Below, in pieces: positions 62,830 to 64,000 of a stretch of 64,000 nucleotides of DNA. The stretch comes from Leyella stercorea DSM 18206 (lineage in GTDB: Bacteria > Bacteroidota > Bacteroidia > Bacteroidales > Bacteroidaceae): positions 1 through 64,000 of the forward strand of contig NZ_JH379474.1 in NCBI RefSeq assembly GCF_000235885.1, in the 5' to 3' direction. Position 1 is the stretch's first letter; every line of letters starts with the position of its first letter. Both the position numbers and the translations under genes were made by a program. Below the pieces are notes generated by a model that saw only the letters and a list, made by a program, of their open reading frames with translations, did not search any database and had not been told where the DNA came from.

Positions 62830-64000
62830 ATGATAAAACGACTTCTTTCTTTCCTTGATGCATCGCCAGTGAATTTTCTGGCTGTCAAGAATATTGCAGA
62901 TACACTTGCGGCTAATGGTTTCCGCTGTATCAACCCTGCACTGCCATTGGGCGAAGTGAAGAGTGGCGACCGCTTCTTCGTTACCAAGAACGACTCTTCT
63001 ATCTATGCTTTCCGCATCGGCAACAAGCCGATTGCTGACGCGGGTTTTCACATGATTTGCGCTCATTGTGATTCACCAACCTTCCGCATCAAGCCCCATG
63101 CAGAGATGCTTACTGAGGGCGGCATCGTGAAGCTGAACACCGAGGTGTACGGAGGTCCGATTATGTCTACATGGTTCGACCGTCCGCTTACTCTCGCCGG
63201 TCGCGTGATTGTCAGAGGTGAAGACGTTATGCAGCCCGAGACTCTGTTGCTGCACATCAAGCGCCCATTGCTGCAGATTAGCAACTTGGCTATACACTTC
63301 AACCGCCAGGTGAATGACGGCGTAGCACTCAGCAAACAGAAGGATGTACTGCCGTTGCTCGGACAGATTACAAGCCAACTCGAAACAGGCAATCTCTTGA
63401 TGAATGTTATCCTTGAAGAGCTAAACAGCACAATAGCCGATTGCCAGTTCTGCGCCAAAGATATTCTCGACTTCGACCTCTACCTTGCTGACGCAACACC
63501 GGCTTGCACATTCGGCGTACACAACGAGTTTATATCGTCTGGCAGACTCGACGACCTCTCTATGTGCTATGCAGGTCTTGAAGCACTCATTGCTTCCGAT
63601 ACAACAGACACAACGCAAGTGCTCGCCCTCTTCGACAACGAAGAGACTGGTTCACAGACAAAGCAGGGCGCAGGCAGTCCGTTCCTCGCATACATACTAA
63701 AGCGTATTGCAATGTCACAAAGTCATACAGAGGAAGCGTACTATCAAGCCGTTGAACGTGCCTTTATGATTTCGGCAGACAATGCTCACGCTTGGCACCC
63801 GAACTACCCTGAGAAGTACGACCCGACGAACCACCCAATGCTTGGCGGTGGACCAGTTATCAAATTCAACGCTGCACAGAAGTACGCATCGGATGCTGTT
63901 TCGGCTGCGGTCTTTGCTGGATTATGTGAGAAAGCAGGCGTACCATGCCAGCGCTTCGTAAACCATAGTGACGTGGCAGGCGGTAGTACCTTGGGCAACA
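62830..64000 (+). CDS. M18-family aminopeptidase (5' part, runs off the window)
   Basis: 390 codons are present without a stop. Translation begins MIKRLLSFLDASPVNFLAVK. M18 features: AHCDSPTFRIKP (metal-ligand His and Asp; often SHTDSP), GGPIMSTWFDRPL, SSGRLDDLSM (bridging Asp), ALFDNEETGSQT (catalytic Glu pair) and MISADNAHAWHPN. The family removes N-terminal acidic or neutral residues from peptides and forms large dodecameric shells. About 40-50 C-terminal residues are probably missing. No signal peptide, so cytosolic. Confidence 0.92.
   Translation, partial: MIKRLLSFLDASPVNFLAVKNIADTLAANGFRCINPALPLGEVKSGDRFFVTKNDSSIYAFRIGNKPIADAGFHMICAHCDSPTFRIKPHAEMLTEGGIVKLNTEVYGGPIMSTWFDRPLTLAGRVIVRGEDVMQPETLLLHIKRPLLQISNLAIHFNRQVNDGVALSKQKDVLPLLGQITSQLETGNLLMNVILEELNSTIADCQFCAKDILDFDLYLADATPACTFGVHNEFISSGRLDDLSMCYAGLEALIASDTTDTTQVLALFDNEETGSQTKQGAGSPFLAYILKRIAMSQSHTEEAYYQAVERAFMISADNAHAWHPNYPEKYDPTNHPMLGGGPVIKFNAAQKYASDAVSAAVFAGLCEKAGVPCQRFVNHSDVAGGSTLGN

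Noticed and set aside
1-64000. rRNA, tRNA, insertion sequences, prophage or integron genes
   Set aside because: Intergenic gaps were read for cloverleaf-like and terminal inverted repeat patterns and coding frames for transposase or integrase motifs; none was found.

Overview
The window is a 64 kb piece of a Bacteroidota chromosome, most likely from the Prevotellaceae. Evidence: promoters of the Bacteroidota type (TTG about 19-21 nt before TAnnTTTG) recur, including in front of genes that lack a Shine-Dalgarno sequence. There is a complete Bat (aerotolerance) operon, a Rho with a very long N-terminal insertion, a tandem pair of deoxynucleoside kinases, DUF4301, DUF4491 and DUF2027 proteins, a DUF5112/DUF5113-type hybrid sensor kinase and a bifunctional KDSA-type DAHP synthase/chorismate mutase. 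I found no rRNA, tRNA, CRISPR array, insertion sequence, integrase or phage gene. Most of the window is core chromosome.

Layout. 0.1-2.5 kb: a HisC-family protein without its PLP lysine, divergent from an MltF-like lytic transglycosylase. 2.5-9.4 kb: rpsA, rho, uvrA. 9.4-16.7 kb: a glycine-cleavage block (lplA, gcvT, gcvH, gcvPA, gcvPB, lpdA) holding all four proteins of the system plus a lipoate ligase for GcvH. 16.8-20.4 kb: a secreted Big2-like protein and a DUF4301 protein. 20.6-25.6 kb: ispE, an RluA-type pseudouridine synthase and a CbpA-like J-protein on the plus strand, infC-rpmI-rplT on the minus strand, then a DUF4491 membrane protein overlapping rlmH. 25.8-38.8 kb, all minus: lrgAB, two deoxynucleoside kinases, hisS, fur-purA, an operon nadE/DPP III/AlkD-like, a DUF2027-Smr protein and queA. 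39.2-48.3 kb, minus: moxR, DUF58, a Bat-associated membrane protein, batA, batB, batC, a fused batD-batE and a PAP2 phosphatase. 48.4-53.8 kb: maf, DAHP synthase/chorismate mutase, a second Fur-family regulator, kdsC-like, DUF2520, a FemAB/GNAT-like protein and xpt. 53.8-58.2 kb: the most accessory-looking part, a 300-aa AEVFTP protein and an 1181-aa SF2 helicase-adenine methylase with no nuclease motif that I can see. 58.4-62.7 kb: a hybrid sensor kinase and its response regulator. The window ends inside an M18 aminopeptidase gene.

The most unusual signal is not a gene. Three intergenic sites (9527-9600, 39009-39082, 58261-58334) carry the same 74-bp architecture: three direct copies of a degenerate 12-bp box (SCGNACGCARYC) spaced exactly 22 bp apart, then one inverted copy starting exactly 18 bp after the third. 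Two of them sit next to arrays of TAAAGT/ACTTTA hexamers that also repeat every 22 bp (9457-9506 and 58355-58448). A fourth site (25689-25754) is a near-perfect 22-bp triple repeat inside the loop of a terminator-like hairpin. Other points worth attention are the HisC-family pseudoenzyme, two gene fusions that each keep an internal signal-peptide-like segment (BatD-BatE and the sensor kinase), and a dispersed roughly 36-bp hairpin repeat in three places.
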